Shown here: in pieces, positions 53,594 through 62,641 of the stretch
Numbering within the stretch: the first letter of the stretch is position 1
How the letters are laid out: each line of letters opens with the position of its first letter
Assembly (NCBI GenBank): GCA_041395565.1
Contig: JAWLAI010000004.1
Coordinates: forward strand, 186,001-250,000
Reading direction: 5' to 3'
DNA from: Pseudomonadota bacterium
GTDB lineage: Bacteria; Pseudomonadota; Gammaproteobacteria; UBA9214
DNA: 64,000 bases
The notes under the pieces: model-generated
Database searches by the model: none
Told to the model about the DNA's origin: nothing
The model's input: the letters and a program-made list of their open reading frames with translations, nothing else
Program-made: the position numbers and the translations under genes

Positions 53594-54778
53594 CTAGCCG
53601 CCACGCCGCTGGCGGAGCCGCAGCGAGAGCCGTTCCGCGCCGCGCCAGAACCAGGTCAGTATCCGCACCGGCCAGCCGCGCCGCGCCCAGCTGCCGGCGG
53701 TGTGCTCGACGCAGTCGGCGAAGTCCTGCATGAACAGCGCGGCGGCCGCTGCGGCGGTGTCCGGGTCGGCGACCTCCTGATTGGCTTCGAGGTTCCACTG
53801 CAGGTTCCAGCGGTCGAAGTTGCAGGAGCCGATCGTCAGCCAGTCGTCGCATAGCACCGTCTTGGCATGGAAGAAGCGCGGCTGATACTCGTAGATGCGG
53901 ACGCCGTGCCTGAGCAGCCGGCCGTAGTAGCGGTGGCTGGCATAGCGTGCCCCGGGGTGGTCGGTGACCGGGCCGGGCAGCAGCAGGCGCACGTCGACAC
54001 CATTCCTGGCGGCCCGCTGCAGCGCGCTGCGGATGGCGCGCGAGGGGATGAAATAGGCGGTGGCGAACCAGATCCGCCGCCGGGCGCGCGCGATGTGCCG
54101 CAACAGCGAGCGCTGTACGCCCATGCGGTGACGCGCGGCGTTCACCGTGACCCGGCCGCGCCGGCCACCGGTTGTGGCGCGGGGGACGATCTCCGGTAAC
54201 TCGAGCTGCACGCGCGCGAAGCGGTTCCAGCTTTCCGTGAACAGCAGCTGCCAGTCGGCCAGTACCGGACCGCGGATCTCGATCATGGTCTCGCGCCAGC
54301 GCCGGGCGGGCGCGGACGGCGAATCGACCTCGTCCGTGACGGCGGTGCCGCCGGTGAAGGCGGTGCTGCCGTCGACCAGCAACAACTTGCGGTGGTTGCG
54401 GTAGAGGCTGTGGTAGAGCCGCTTCCACACGATCCGGTAGAGGTTGTACAGCGTGCTCCGCGACGGCAGCGGGTTGTAGTAGACGACCTCGATCAGGGGG
54501 TGTGCCAGCAGCGCGCGGTCCCGGGCGTTCAGCTGCAGTGCGCCGTAGTCATCCAGCAGCAGGTACACCCTAACCCCGCGACCGGCCGCTGCCAGCAGGG
54601 CGGAGATGATGCGGCTGGCGACGGTGCCCGATGCCACCAGGTACATCTCCAGCAGGATGTAATGTTCGGCCGCGGCAATGGCCGCGAGCATGCGCGGCAG
54701 AAACGCGGTGCTGTCCTCGAGGAGATCGAAGCGGTTGCCATCCCGCCAGGGAAACTTGTACTGCAGACGTCGGGCCAT
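53594..54778 (-). CDS. Phospholipase D-family cardiolipin synthase (ClsB-like)
   Basis: 394 residues. Two HKD motifs: first RNHRKLLLVDGSTAFTGG, second FFHAKTVLCDDWLTIGSCNF. FLPRMLAAIAAAEHYILLEM is the typical N-terminal helix-strand. No N-terminal membrane helix, which fits ClsB/ClsC-like enzymes rather than ClsA. It makes cardiolipin from phosphatidyl lipids or transfers phosphatidyl groups; which one is not readable. It converges on the metallophosphoesterase gene. Confidence 0.87.
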   Translation of the reverse strand: MARRLQYKFPWRDGNRFDLLEDSTAFLPRMLAAIAAAEHYILLEMYLVASGTVASRIISALLAAAGRGVRVYLLLDDYGALQLNARDRALLAHPLIEVVYYNPLPSRSTLYNLYRIVWKRLYHSLYRNHRKLLLVDGSTAFTGGTAVTDEVDSPSAPARRWRETMIEIRGPVLADWQLLFTESWNRFARVQLELPEIVPRATTGGRRGRVTVNAARHRMGVQRSLLRHIARARRRIWFATAYFIPSRAIRSALQRAARNGVDVRLLLPGPVTDHPGARYASHRYYGRLLRHGVRIYEYQPRFFHAKTVLCDDWLTIGSCNFDRWNLQWNLEANQEVADPDTAAAAAALFMQDFADCVEHTAGSWARRGWPVRILTWFWRGAERLSLRLRQRRGG

Positions 54779-54935
54779 GTGCGGTTGATGTTTATCGATG
54801 CGCCGGTAGGGATGGTACGGGAAAATAGCGGCAGGTCACGCGCCAGACTGATGTCCGGATCATCCATCCAAGGCATGGCCAGATCGGATTTGAATACTGC
54901 TTGCTGTTAGGGAGTGACATTTGCGGAGGTGAGGC

Positions 54936-56066
54936 ATGACCCGGAAGGTCAAAGGGATGGCGCTGCTGGCGGCCCTGAGCACGGTGACCGCGTGCGGCGG
55001 CGGCGGGGGCGGTCCGGATCCCGCGGATCTGCAGGCATTGAAAGCGGAACTGGGCGGCAGGATCTTTGCTGACACGAACCTGTCCGAGCCCGCCGGCCAG
55101 GCCTGCGCGAGCTGTCATGTGGCCCAGGCCGGTTTTGCAGATCCGGATACGGACAGTACGCGTCCGGTTTCGGAAGGCGCGGTGGCCGGCAGGTTCGGCA
55201 ACCGCAATGCGCCCACGGTCGCCTATGCTTCCCTGACGCCGGTGTTTGGCACGATTGCGGCAGGCGAGTATGTCGGCGGTCAGTTTGTCGACGGCCGGGC
55301 GGCTACGCTGGAACAGCAGGCCATGGCCCCGTTTCTCAATCCGCTGGAGATGGCCAATCCCGACAAGTCAAGCGTGATCGACAAAATCCGCGCGGCTGGT
55401 TATGCCGCGTTGTTCGAACAGGTCTACGGTGCCGCCAGCCTGGATGATGCCGAGGCAGCCTTTGACCGGGTGGCCGATGCGCTGGCGGCATTCGAGAGCA
55501 CGCCGGCGCTGAGTCCCTTCACCTCGAAATTCGATTATTTCCTCGCCGGCCAGGCGCAGCTTACGGCGCAGGAACGGCGGGGCTTCATCCTGTTCGACGG
55601 GAAGGGGCTCTGTTTTACCTGTCATGAATCGCCCCTGTTCACTAACCATGCCTACAGCAACATCGGTGTACCGAAGAATCCCGACAACCCCTTCTACACG
55701 ATGCCGCCGGAATTCAATCCGGCGGGTACGGCGTTCGTCGACCTGGGGCTGGGGCTCAACCCGACCGTTCTGTCCACGGCTGAAAACGGCAAGTTCCGGG
55801 TGCCAACCCTGCGCAACGTCGCGTTGACAGCGCCATACATGCATAACGGGGTGTTCCAGACCCTGGATCAGGTGGTGAATTTCTACAACACCCGGGACGT
55901 CCTGCCGGCATGTCCCACGGACAGCATACAGCAGGATTGCTGGCCGCAACCGGAGGTCGCGGAGAATATGGACACCCTGTCGACCGGGAACCTCGGCCTT
56001 ACGCCGAGCGAGGTGAGCGATCTCGTCGCGTTTCTGAACACGCTGACGGATGGCTATGTTCCCTGA
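54936..56066 (+). CDS. Dihaem cytochrome c peroxidase-like lipoprotein
   Basis: 376 residues, strong GGAGGTGAGG ribosome site. Lipobox STVTAC then a Gly-rich linker. Haem c sites are CASCH at Cys57-His61 and CFTCH at Cys226-His230. Conserved blocks RNAPTVAYASLTPVF, VDGRAATLEQQAMAPFLNP and TAPYMHNGVF match bacterial CcpA/MauG-type peroxidases. It is anchored in the envelope and reduces H2O2, or acts as a MauG-like oxidase. The C-terminal extension has a Cys pair (LPACPTDSIQQDCWP). No partner cytochrome is adjacent. Confidence 0.9.
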   Translation: MTRKVKGMALLAALSTVTACGGGGGGPDPADLQALKAELGGRIFADTNLSEPAGQACASCHVAQAGFADPDTDSTRPVSEGAVAGRFGNRNAPTVAYASLTPVFGTIAAGEYVGGQFVDGRAATLEQQAMAPFLNPLEMANPDKSSVIDKIRAAGYAALFEQVYGAASLDDAEAAFDRVADALAAFESTPALSPFTSKFDYFLAGQAQLTAQERRGFILFDGKGLCFTCHESPLFTNHAYSNIGVPKNPDNPFYTMPPEFNPAGTAFVDLGLGLNPTVLSTAENGKFRVPTLRNVALTAPYMHNGVFQTLDQVVNFYNTRDVLPACPTDSIQQDCWPQPEVAENMDTLSTGNLGLTPSEVSDLVAFLNTLTDGYVP

Positions 56067-56084
56067 GTGACGGCGCTACGAATG

Positions 56085-56113
56085 AAAAAGGCCGGGCGGA
56101 ATACCGCCCGGCC
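56085..56113 (-). terminator. Intrinsic terminator of the propeller-barrel gene
   Basis: A perfect 10-bp stem GGCCGGGCGG (56090-56099) / CCGCCCGGCC (56104-56113) with loop AATA. On the minus strand it is followed by TTTTT (complement of 56085-56089). It serves the leftward barrel gene and may also stop the peroxidase transcript, although there is no T-tract in that direction. Confidence 0.88.
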
Positions 56114-56132
56114 AGTACCATGAAACGCCAGG

Positions 56133-58262
56133 TCAGAAGTTGTACTGCAGGCCGACGGTGAGGAGATCCACGTCATCACGATCCGTCGCGAAATGGTCGT
56201 AACCGGCGCGCAGCCCCAGCGTGTCAGACAGCTTGTACGCAGCGCCCAGTCCCGCGGTCCAGTCCACTCCCACCTTGTCCTTGGGGGCGCTGACGCTCGT
56301 GGCGCAGCCTGAGCAGCGCACCAGGATGTCCGCCTTCCACGCAAACAGCCCCAGCTTGCCGAACAGCGCAAACCGGTCGTTCACGTGCCAGTTCGCCTTC
56401 CCGGTGAGAGACACGCCGTCGACCGAATACGGGTGTACCGTGGCGGCAGCGTCGACGAACTGCTGCTGTGCCGTGGCGGTTGTCAGCGGTGGGGCGCTTA
56501 CCAGCGTCGTGCTGGTGACATCGCCCAGGTTGACGTAGGCCGCCTCGACGTCCCAAATGTCATTGAGTCCGTAGCCGGCGAACAGCGACCACGCGGCGGT
56601 ATTCCGATCGATGCTCGAGGAGGTCGTGTAACCCAGATTCAGCAGATCGCTGTCGTAGTCGCTGCGGCTCGCGTTGGTGTGCGCAGCGCCGATCGCGGCG
56701 CCGGCATACTTATCGCCGCTCCCGGCCATGGCGTCATGGCTCACCGGTGCTGCCAGCGCTGCAACCAGCAGGGCGGGGAGGAATGCGCGGACGCCGTGGC
56801 CGAGACGCCGTGCGAGTATCAGCGGCAAGGCCAGGAGGCCCAGCAGCAGTTCCACGGGGCCGGCACTGCCCGCGCCTTCGCCCTTGCCGGTGAAGATGAT
56901 GCCGCCGGTGTCGCCGCCACCACCGCCCTCGCCGGAGACGAGGGTGCTGGCGCTTTGCGTGGTGGGCGGGGTTTCGTCGCTGTCTATGGTCGCGTTGTTC
57001 AGGATGGTGGAGCCATCAGTCGCGGTGACGTTGACAACCAGTGTGTAGCAGACCTGGGCTGCGTTCGGGGCCACGGAGGAGACACTCCAGGTGACCGTGG
57101 TGGGCGTGGTCGAGAACGGGCCTGTCGCGGACACGAAGGTGGTGCCGGCGGGGATGTCGTCGGTGATCAGCACATTGTTGACAGCCGAGGCATTGGCGGC
57201 ATTGTCGTAGCACAGCGTGTAGGTCAGGTCATTGCCGCTGGCAACCGGATCGGGACTGTCGGTTTTGGTGAAACTGAGCGGATTGTAACTGACCTGGGTC
57301 TTGGGTATGGCAATACCGGTGGGATCCCCGATATCGCCGACATCATTCTTGAGCACCGCCAGGTTCGAGTCGAATACGATCACGGTGTCCGTGCCGCCAA
57401 CACCCTGGTTGCCGGTCGTGGTATAGACATTGCCGGTGACCTCATCCACTGCCACGCCCACGATATTGTCGCCCGAGGCGGCGTCCGGCAGGGTATAGGC
57501 GCTGGTAACACCCGAGCCCAGGTCATGCTTGACCAGCTTGCCCAAACTGCCGTAGGGCGGATAGGCGTTACCCGTGTACAGGATATTGCGTACCTGGTCG
57601 ATCGCTATGCCCATCACGGTCTGGCCTTCGGAGGAGAGATCGATGCTGCCGGCCGCCGTCAGGGTGCTCGCCCCGGTGAAGGATGAAGTGCCGAAATACT
57701 GGACGGTCGTGCTGTCGCGGTCACCGATGAAGAGACGCCCCCTGCTTTCGTCGAGTGCGATGCCATTGGCCCGGGAAACGCCGGTCAGTGTCTTGAAGGT
57801 GCCGCCGTCGAGTGTCAGGGTGTCGGTTGCGGCGGTCCAGGAATACACGTACAGATGATTGGTTTCGCGATCCACGGTGTAGACCTTGCCGTTACCCTGG
57901 TCGACGACGATGCCGGCGAGATTGCTCGCGCCGGGTGCGGTCGTCGTGCCGAGCACGTTGAAGGTGGTCGCGTCGACGAGCTGGATGGTGTTGCTGCCTT
58001 CGTAGGTCACGAACAGTTTCCCGCTGGCGTCATCCAGTCCGAGCCCGACTGCACCGCCGGCCAGCGCAGGCACATTGGCGGTGGCCTGGAAAACCAGGTA
58101 GGTGGGTGCGGCCTGGATATCGTAAGTCTGCAGGGGGGTTGGATTCGCATTGATGTTTGCGATTACATACATGGATTTTGCAGCTGCAGGCATCGAGACT
58201 GCGGCGCCAAGACCTGCAACGAGCAGGATGGCGAGGCTGCGGCACGTGTTTGAAAGATGCAT
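56133..58262 (-). CDS. Beta-propeller + DUF11 + GlyGly-CTERM-like signal + outer-membrane barrel fusion
   Basis: 709 residues. Signal peptide 1-28 (ILLVAGLGAAVSMPAAA), then repeated propeller-type strands (about 30-345: NLAGIVVDQGNGKVYTVDR, RANGIALDESRGRLFIGDR). DUF11 comes next (about 345-440, PVASGNDLTYTLCYDN, PAGTTFVSATGP). Residues 461-486 (GEGAGSAG, then ELLLGLLALPLILARR) look like a rhombosortase GlyGly-CTERM signal, but at an internal position. A second signal-like stretch (487-513, ending AMA) precedes an OmpA/OprW-like barrel (514-709) ending in VGLQYNF. The next gene, divergent, is a rhombosortase. A frameshift joining two genes would also explain this; I saw no stop codon between the parts. 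Confidence 0.82.
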   Translation of the reverse strand: MHLSNTCRSLAILLVAGLGAAVSMPAAAKSMYVIANINANPTPLQTYDIQAAPTYLVFQATANVPALAGGAVGLGLDDASGKLFVTYEGSNTIQLVDATTFNVLGTTTAPGASNLAGIVVDQGNGKVYTVDRETNHLYVYSWTAATDTLTLDGGTFKTLTGVSRANGIALDESRGRLFIGDRDSTTVQYFGTSSFTGASTLTAAGSIDLSSEGQTVMGIAIDQVRNILYTGNAYPPYGSLGKLVKHDLGSGVTSAYTLPDAASGDNIVGVAVDEVTGNVYTTTGNQGVGGTDTVIVFDSNLAVLKNDVGDIGDPTGIAIPKTQVSYNPLSFTKTDSPDPVASGNDLTYTLCYDNAANASAVNNVLITDDIPAGTTFVSATGPFSTTPTTVTWSVSSVAPNAAQVCYTLVVNVTATDGSTILNNATIDSDETPPTTQSASTLVSGEGGGGGDTGGIIFTGKGEGAGSAGPVELLLGLLALPLILARRLGHGVRAFLPALLVAALAAPVSHDAMAGSGDKYAGAAIGAAHTNASRSDYDSDLLNLGYTTSSSIDRNTAAWSLFAGYGLNDIWDVEAAYVNLGDVTSTTLVSAPPLTTATAQQQFVDAAATVHPYSVDGVSLTGKANWHVNDRFALFGKLGLFAWKADILVRCSGCATSVSAPKDKVGVDWTAGLGAAYKLSDTLGLRAGYDHFATDRDDVDLLTVGLQYNF

Positions 58263-58490
58263 GGTTATTATCCCTTGATGATCGGTTGTATGGGTGGGCC
58301 CCTCAAACCGGTCGCGCTGTTGGTATGTGATGCGTCGCAGGAACTGACCGGATGATGTGGCAAGATAGTGCTACTGCACGGAGAAAAGGCGCAATGATGT
58401 TCATCAATCCGGCAAATCTTTATCCATGCCCGCGGGATGCCGTTGCCCGCCGTGTAGGCGCAGCGCCTGCGCGCGGTGCGCGGCGCTAGG

Positions 58491-59126
58491 ATGGTCAGGC
58501 GCAGCAGCCAGGCGGGTGCGGCAGGCAGCGGCCTGCACACAGGGTTGCTACCGCTGATAATCGCAATCATTGCCGTTCTTGTATTCATTGCCGGATCCGG
58601 TATGCAAGATCTGTTGTGTTATGAGCGCGGCGCGATTCTTAACGGTCAATGGTGGCGCCTGCTGACCGGTTCCTTCGTCCATCTCAACAGTTCGCACGCG
58701 CTCATGAACATCGCCGCGCTGTTGCTCCTGTGGGGAATCTATGGGACGGTCATCGGTGATGGGGCCTGGCTGGCCGTCACCCTGGTCTGTGCGCTTGTGG
58801 TGGGTGCGGGGCTGCTGCTGCTGAATCCGGAAATCAGCCGCTATGTCGGCCTGTCCGGCATACTGCACGGATATCTCACTGCCGCTGCCATGGCCGAGCG
58901 GCGCAGTCACACCCGCATGTCGGTCGTGCTGCTGTTACTGGCGGGCGGCAAGCTGTTGTGGGAACAGACGCTCGGCCCGCTGCCCGGCAGCGCCGCCGCC
59001 GCCGGCGGCAACGTGATCGTGGATGCCCATCTCTACGGTGCCGCTGCCGGCCTGCTGTGCGGCTGGTTCCTCGGGCGCGATGGCACGGGGCAGACAGGCC
59101 AGGATGGGTCTGCGCCGGCGTCGTAA
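58491..59126 (+). CDS. rrtA: Rhombosortase (rhomboid-family intramembrane serine protease)
   Basis: 211 residues from ATG 58491. Six hydrophobic spans. CYERGAILNGQWWRLLTGSF and VHLNSSHALMNIAALLLLWG form the rhomboid L1/TM2 region. The catalytic Ser122 lies in VGLSGILHG and the His180 in VDAHLYGAAAG, the rhombosortase pattern. These proteases process proteins bearing GlyGly-CTERM tails. It is divergent from the propeller-barrel gene that carries such a signal internally. Confidence 0.87.
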   Translation: MVRRSSQAGAAGSGLHTGLLPLIIAIIAVLVFIAGSGMQDLLCYERGAILNGQWWRLLTGSFVHLNSSHALMNIAALLLLWGIYGTVIGDGAWLAVTLVCALVVGAGLLLLNPEISRYVGLSGILHGYLTAAAMAERRSHTRMSVVLLLLAGGKLLWEQTLGPLPGSAAAAGGNVIVDAHLYGAAAGLLCGWFLGRDGTGQTGQDGSAPAS

Positions 59127-59255
59127 TTCCGGGGATTCCGCGCCTCCGGGCACGATCGGCCGACGGCATTGCGGCATCGAACGGATTCACCGACTATCCG
59201 TCAGTGCGTGTTTGCTATCGGGCGGCGCGCCACGTGCGTTCGCAGGAGGGTCAGG

Positions 59256-60266
59256 ATGAAGGCCATGGTCATCGACCGTATCGCCGCGCTGCGCGAGCAT
59301 CCGGAGCCGTTGCGGCTCGTGGATCTACCCGTGCCGGAGCCGGCGGCGGGCGAGGTGCGCATCCGCGTGTCCGCCTGCGGGGTGTGCCACACCGAGCTGG
59401 ACGAGATCGAAGGACGCACCGCGCCACCCCGGCTGCCGGTGGTGCCCGGGCATGAAGTGATCGGCAGGGTCGACCGCTGCGGGCCCGGGGCCACGCGTTT
59501 CGCGCCGGGTGTCCGCGTCGGGGTCGGCTGGATCCACCACTCCAGCGGTGGGCGGGACGAGAATCTGAGCCCGGCGTTCACGGCCACCGGCCGCGATCGC
59601 GATGGCGGTTACGCGGAGTATCTCACCGTGCCCGAGGCCTACGCCTGCCCGATCCCGGACACGTTCAGCGATGCCGAGGCCGCGCCGCTGCTGTGCGCCG
59701 GCAGCGTCGGTTACCGGGCATTGAAACTCGCACAGCTCACCAACGGTGCGCCGCTGGGCCTGACCGGCTTCGGCGGTTCCGCGCACATCGTGCTGCAACT
59801 CGCACGGCACCTGTACCCGGCCTCGCCGGTATACGTGTTCGCGCGCGATGCCGCGGCGCGCGCGTTCGCGCTGGAACTGGGCGCGGACTGGGCCGGCCCG
59901 ACCGAGGCGCGCGCACCGCGGCCGGCGCAGGCCATCATCGACACCACCCCGGCCTGGAAGCCGGTCGTGGAGGCGCTCGCCAGCCTGCGCCCGGGCGGGC
60001 GCCTGGTCATCAACGCCATCCGCAAGGAGGCCGGTGATCAGGACTACCTGCTGCGGCTCTCCTACCACGAGCACCTGTGGCTGGAAAAGGAGATCAAGTC
60101 GGTGGCCAACGTCACGCACCACGATATCGCGGAGTTCCTGCCGATTGCCGCACGCATCCCGATCCGTCCCGAGGTCCGCACCTACCGGCTGGAGGAGGCC
60201 AATCGCGCGCTCTACGAGTTGAAGACGGAACCGGTGCGCGGCGCGAAGGTGCTGGTGCTGGCGTGA
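59256..60266 (+). CDS. Zinc-type alcohol dehydrogenase-like protein (MDR superfamily), structural zinc site lost
   Basis: 336 residues, ribosome site AGGAGGG. Catalytic zinc block: ACGVCHTELDEIEGR and VVPGHEVIGRVDR supply Cys, His and Glu. The cofactor domain has LTGFGGSAHIVLQLARHLYP. The segment that normally holds the four structural-zinc cysteines reads VGWIHHSSGGRDENLSPAFT and has none. The C-terminal HLWLEKEIKSVANVTHHDI is typical of the CAD/AdhP-like group. It is probably an alcohol or aldehyde reductase; substrate unknown. An ATG 87 bases upstream is not preferred. Confidence 0.85.
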   Translation: MKAMVIDRIAALREHPEPLRLVDLPVPEPAAGEVRIRVSACGVCHTELDEIEGRTAPPRLPVVPGHEVIGRVDRCGPGATRFAPGVRVGVGWIHHSSGGRDENLSPAFTATGRDRDGGYAEYLTVPEAYACPIPDTFSDAEAAPLLCAGSVGYRALKLAQLTNGAPLGLTGFGGSAHIVLQLARHLYPASPVYVFARDAAARAFALELGADWAGPTEARAPRPAQAIIDTTPAWKPVVEALASLRPGGRLVINAIRKEAGDQDYLLRLSYHEHLWLEKEIKSVANVTHHDIAEFLPIAARIPIRPEVRTYRLEEANRALYELKTEPVRGAKVLVLA

Positions 60267-60294
60267 TCGATTGGGTCAGCGCACGCCGGCAGTG

Positions 60295-61392
60295 TCAGCC
60301 GTTAGTCGGCGCCGGCGTTGCGGCCTGGGTGATGTACAGCGTCTGGGTGGGATAGGCGAACTCGATACCTGCCTGCTCGAATTCGGCGCAGATCCGCAGG
60401 TTGATCGCCTGTTGGATATCCATGTAACGGTTGTAGTCCGGGCTCAGCACGTAGTAGACCGTTTCGAACTGTAGGGCGAAATCTCCGAAGGACTGGAAGT
60501 GGGAGCGATCGAAGCGCACCGGTTGCTGGGCCTCGACCGCGGCCCGGATCATGTCCGGGATGCGCGCCAGACTGTCGCGCGGTGTCTGGTAGGTCACGCC
60601 GATGGTGAAGACCACGCGCCGCTCGAACATGCGGCCGTAGTTCCTGATCCGGCTCTTGAGCAGGTCGGCGTTGGAAAACACCAGCTGCTCCCCCGACAGA
60701 CTGCGCATACGCGTGGTTTTCAGGCCGATGTTCTCCACGCTGCCCATGTGTCCGTCGATGATCAGGAAGTCGCCGATGGTGAAGGGCTTGTCGAGCACGA
60801 TGGAGAGCGAGGCGAACAGGTCGCCGAGGATATTCTGCACCGCCAGGGCGACCGCGATGCCGCCCACACCCAGGCCCGCCACCAGGGCGGTCACGTCGAC
60901 ACCCAGGTTTTCCAGCACCAGCAGCAGGACGATCGCCCAGAGGACGAGGCGGCCGATGTAGCCCATGGCGTTGACCGCAGCCACGCTGGCGGGGTCGCTG
61001 CGCTGGCGCCGCTCCCGGTCCTGCCGGAGCAGGAACACGACCAGGCCGTTCAACCACAAGCCGCCCTGGAGCAGCAGGGCGATGGCAGCGACGCGCGAGA
61101 CCAGCAGCCGGTAGTCGACGGCGAGATTCAGGAACAGGGAGCCTAGAAACAGGGCAACGCTGAGGATGAACAGGTTGCGGGTGTGCGCGAGCGCCGCCGC
61201 GGCGGCGTCGTCCCAGCCGTTCTCCGTCCGGCGCGCGAAGGCGTTCAGGCGTGCCAGTCCCAGGCGCTTGATCAGATACAGCGCGGCCAGCGCGGCAGTG
61301 GTGATCGCCAGTGCGATCAGCCAGTTCCGCACCGGGTTGTCCAGCAGGGTGTAGTCCAGGATGACGTGCAGTTCGGTGTCTATGAATTCCAT
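60295..61392 (-). CDS. Small-conductance mechanosensitive channel (MscS family)
   Basis: 365 residues from ATG 61392. Hydrophobic N-terminal helices are followed by the pore helix and beta domain signature: VAGLGVGGIAVALAVQNIL, then GDLFASLSIVLDKPFTIGDF and TTRMRSLSGEQLVFSNADLL. The C-terminal part has the alpha-beta domain (RFDRSHFQSFGDFALQFETV). Opens on membrane tension to release solutes. The frame is open to 61617 but the additional residues are Arg/Ser-rich. Confidence 0.9.
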   Translation of the reverse strand: MEFIDTELHVILDYTLLDNPVRNWLIALAITTAALAALYLIKRLGLARLNAFARRTENGWDDAAAAALAHTRNLFILSVALFLGSLFLNLAVDYRLLVSRVAAIALLLQGGLWLNGLVVFLLRQDRERRQRSDPASVAAVNAMGYIGRLVLWAIVLLLVLENLGVDVTALVAGLGVGGIAVALAVQNILGDLFASLSIVLDKPFTIGDFLIIDGHMGSVENIGLKTTRMRSLSGEQLVFSNADLLKSRIRNYGRMFERRVVFTIGVTYQTPRDSLARIPDMIRAAVEAQQPVRFDRSHFQSFGDFALQFETVYYVLSPDYNRYMDIQQAINLRICAEFEQAGIEFAYPTQTLYITQAATPAPTNG

Positions 61393-61501
61393 CCGCTTGC
61401 CTTGTGGGTCCTGCAGCCTGTCGTGACGCGGCAGGTGCAGTATACCCGAGCCGCGAGCGGACATGCCCGCGTGGCGCGATTTTCTGGCATTATTGACGCC
61501 A

Positions 61502-62275
61502 ATGGCAGAATTCATCACACCGTCGCGGACGCTGGCAGCGAAGGCCGGGCGCGCTATCGCCGATTTCGACATGATCCGTGCCGGCGACCGTATCCTGCTG
61601 GGACTTTCAGGCGGCAAGGATTCGCTGTCGCTGTTGCACCTGCTGCACCATTTCCAGCGTCGGGCGCCGCTGGCGTTCGAACTGGGCGCGATGACGGTCG
61701 ACCCGATGGCCGGGGATTTCGATCCGTCGCCATTGATACCGTATCTTGCCGAACTGGGCGTGGCTTACCACTACGTGCGCGAACCGATCATGGAACTTGC
61801 CCGCGCGCACATGGGGCGTGATTCCTATTGCGCGTTCTGCTCGCGTCTCAAGCGCGGCTTCATGTACCGGACCGCGCGCGTGCATGGCTACAACGTGATC
61901 GCACTGGCGCAGCATCTTGACGACATGGCGGAGAGCTTCCTGATGTCGGCGTTTCATGGCGGCCGGTTGCAGACGATGAAGGCACATTACGTCAACGATG
62001 ACGGTGACCTGCGGATCATCCGGCCGCTGGCCTATGTGCGCGAGCGGCAGACGCGGGATTTTGCCGCCGCCGCGGGCTTGCCGGTGATCGCCGACTCGTG
62101 CCCGGCCTGTTTTTCCAAGCCGACCCAGCGCCAGCACATGAAGGACCTGCTCGCGGCGGAGGAGGCGCAGAACCGGCTGCTGTTCCGTTCCCTGCTGACT
62201 GCGCTCAAGCCGCTGATGCGCGCGGGGCAGCCGCGCTCCGCCGCGCCGGTCGCCGCGCGCGCCAGCGGGGCATGA
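61502..62275 (+). CDS. TtcA-like tRNA 2-thiolation ATPase
   Basis: 257 residues. The PP-loop LGLSGGKDSLSLLHLL (Ser36-Ser41) binds ATP; CAFCSRLKRG and DSCPACF supply the CxxC pair and the further Cys expected for a [4Fe-4S] cluster. IALAQHLDDMAESFLMSAFH is the conserved domain after the CxxC. Together these are the TtcA family features (2-thiocytidine-32 of tRNA). A more distant paralogue with another tRNA or substrate cannot be excluded. Its stop overlaps the next start (ATGA). Confidence 0.85.
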   Translation: MAEFITPSRTLAAKAGRAIADFDMIRAGDRILLGLSGGKDSLSLLHLLHHFQRRAPLAFELGAMTVDPMAGDFDPSPLIPYLAELGVAYHYVREPIMELARAHMGRDSYCAFCSRLKRGFMYRTARVHGYNVIALAQHLDDMAESFLMSAFHGGRLQTMKAHYVNDDGDLRIIRPLAYVRERQTRDFAAAAGLPVIADSCPACFSKPTQRQHMKDLLAAEEAQNRLLFRSLLTALKPLMRAGQPRSAAPVAARASGA

Positions 62276-62616
62276 TGCGCAGCGTCACGGATGCCGGCGA
62301 GCTGCAACGCCTGCGGAGCGCGGGTGCGGTGTTCGTCCTGTACGGTACGGCACACTGCCAGGTCTGCGGCGTGCTGCGACCGCAGCTGGATGCGCTGCTG
62401 ACGCGCGAATATCCTGAATTCGACGGCGTCTACGTCGATTGTGCGCGTACACCCGCGCTCTGTGCCCAGAACGGCATCTTCAGCCTGCCGGTGCTGCAGG
62501 TGTACCTCGACGGCAGCATGGTGGTCGAGGCGGCACGCGCGTTCGGCCTGCAGCAGCTCCGGCACCAGCTCGAACGCCCGGTCGCCCTGTGGCGCGCGGG
62601 TGGCGCCGCTGACTGA
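62272..62616 (+). CDS. Thioredoxin-family protein
   Basis: 114 residues. AVFVLYGTAHCQVCGVLRPQ carries an active-site CQVC pair, an unusual dipeptide between the cysteines. FSLPVLQVYLDG supplies the cis-Pro and central strand. YVDCARTPALCAQNG has two further Cys. No signal peptide. It is coupled by a four-base overlap to the TtcA-like gene, suggesting a role as its electron or sulfur-handling partner. That link is inference. Confidence 0.8.
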   Translation: MMRSVTDAGELQRLRSAGAVFVLYGTAHCQVCGVLRPQLDALLTREYPEFDGVYVDCARTPALCAQNGIFSLPVLQVYLDGSMVVEAARAFGLQQLRHQLERPVALWRAGGAAD

Positions 62617-62641
62617 GCCGGCGTGTCCGCGGGCGGCGCTG

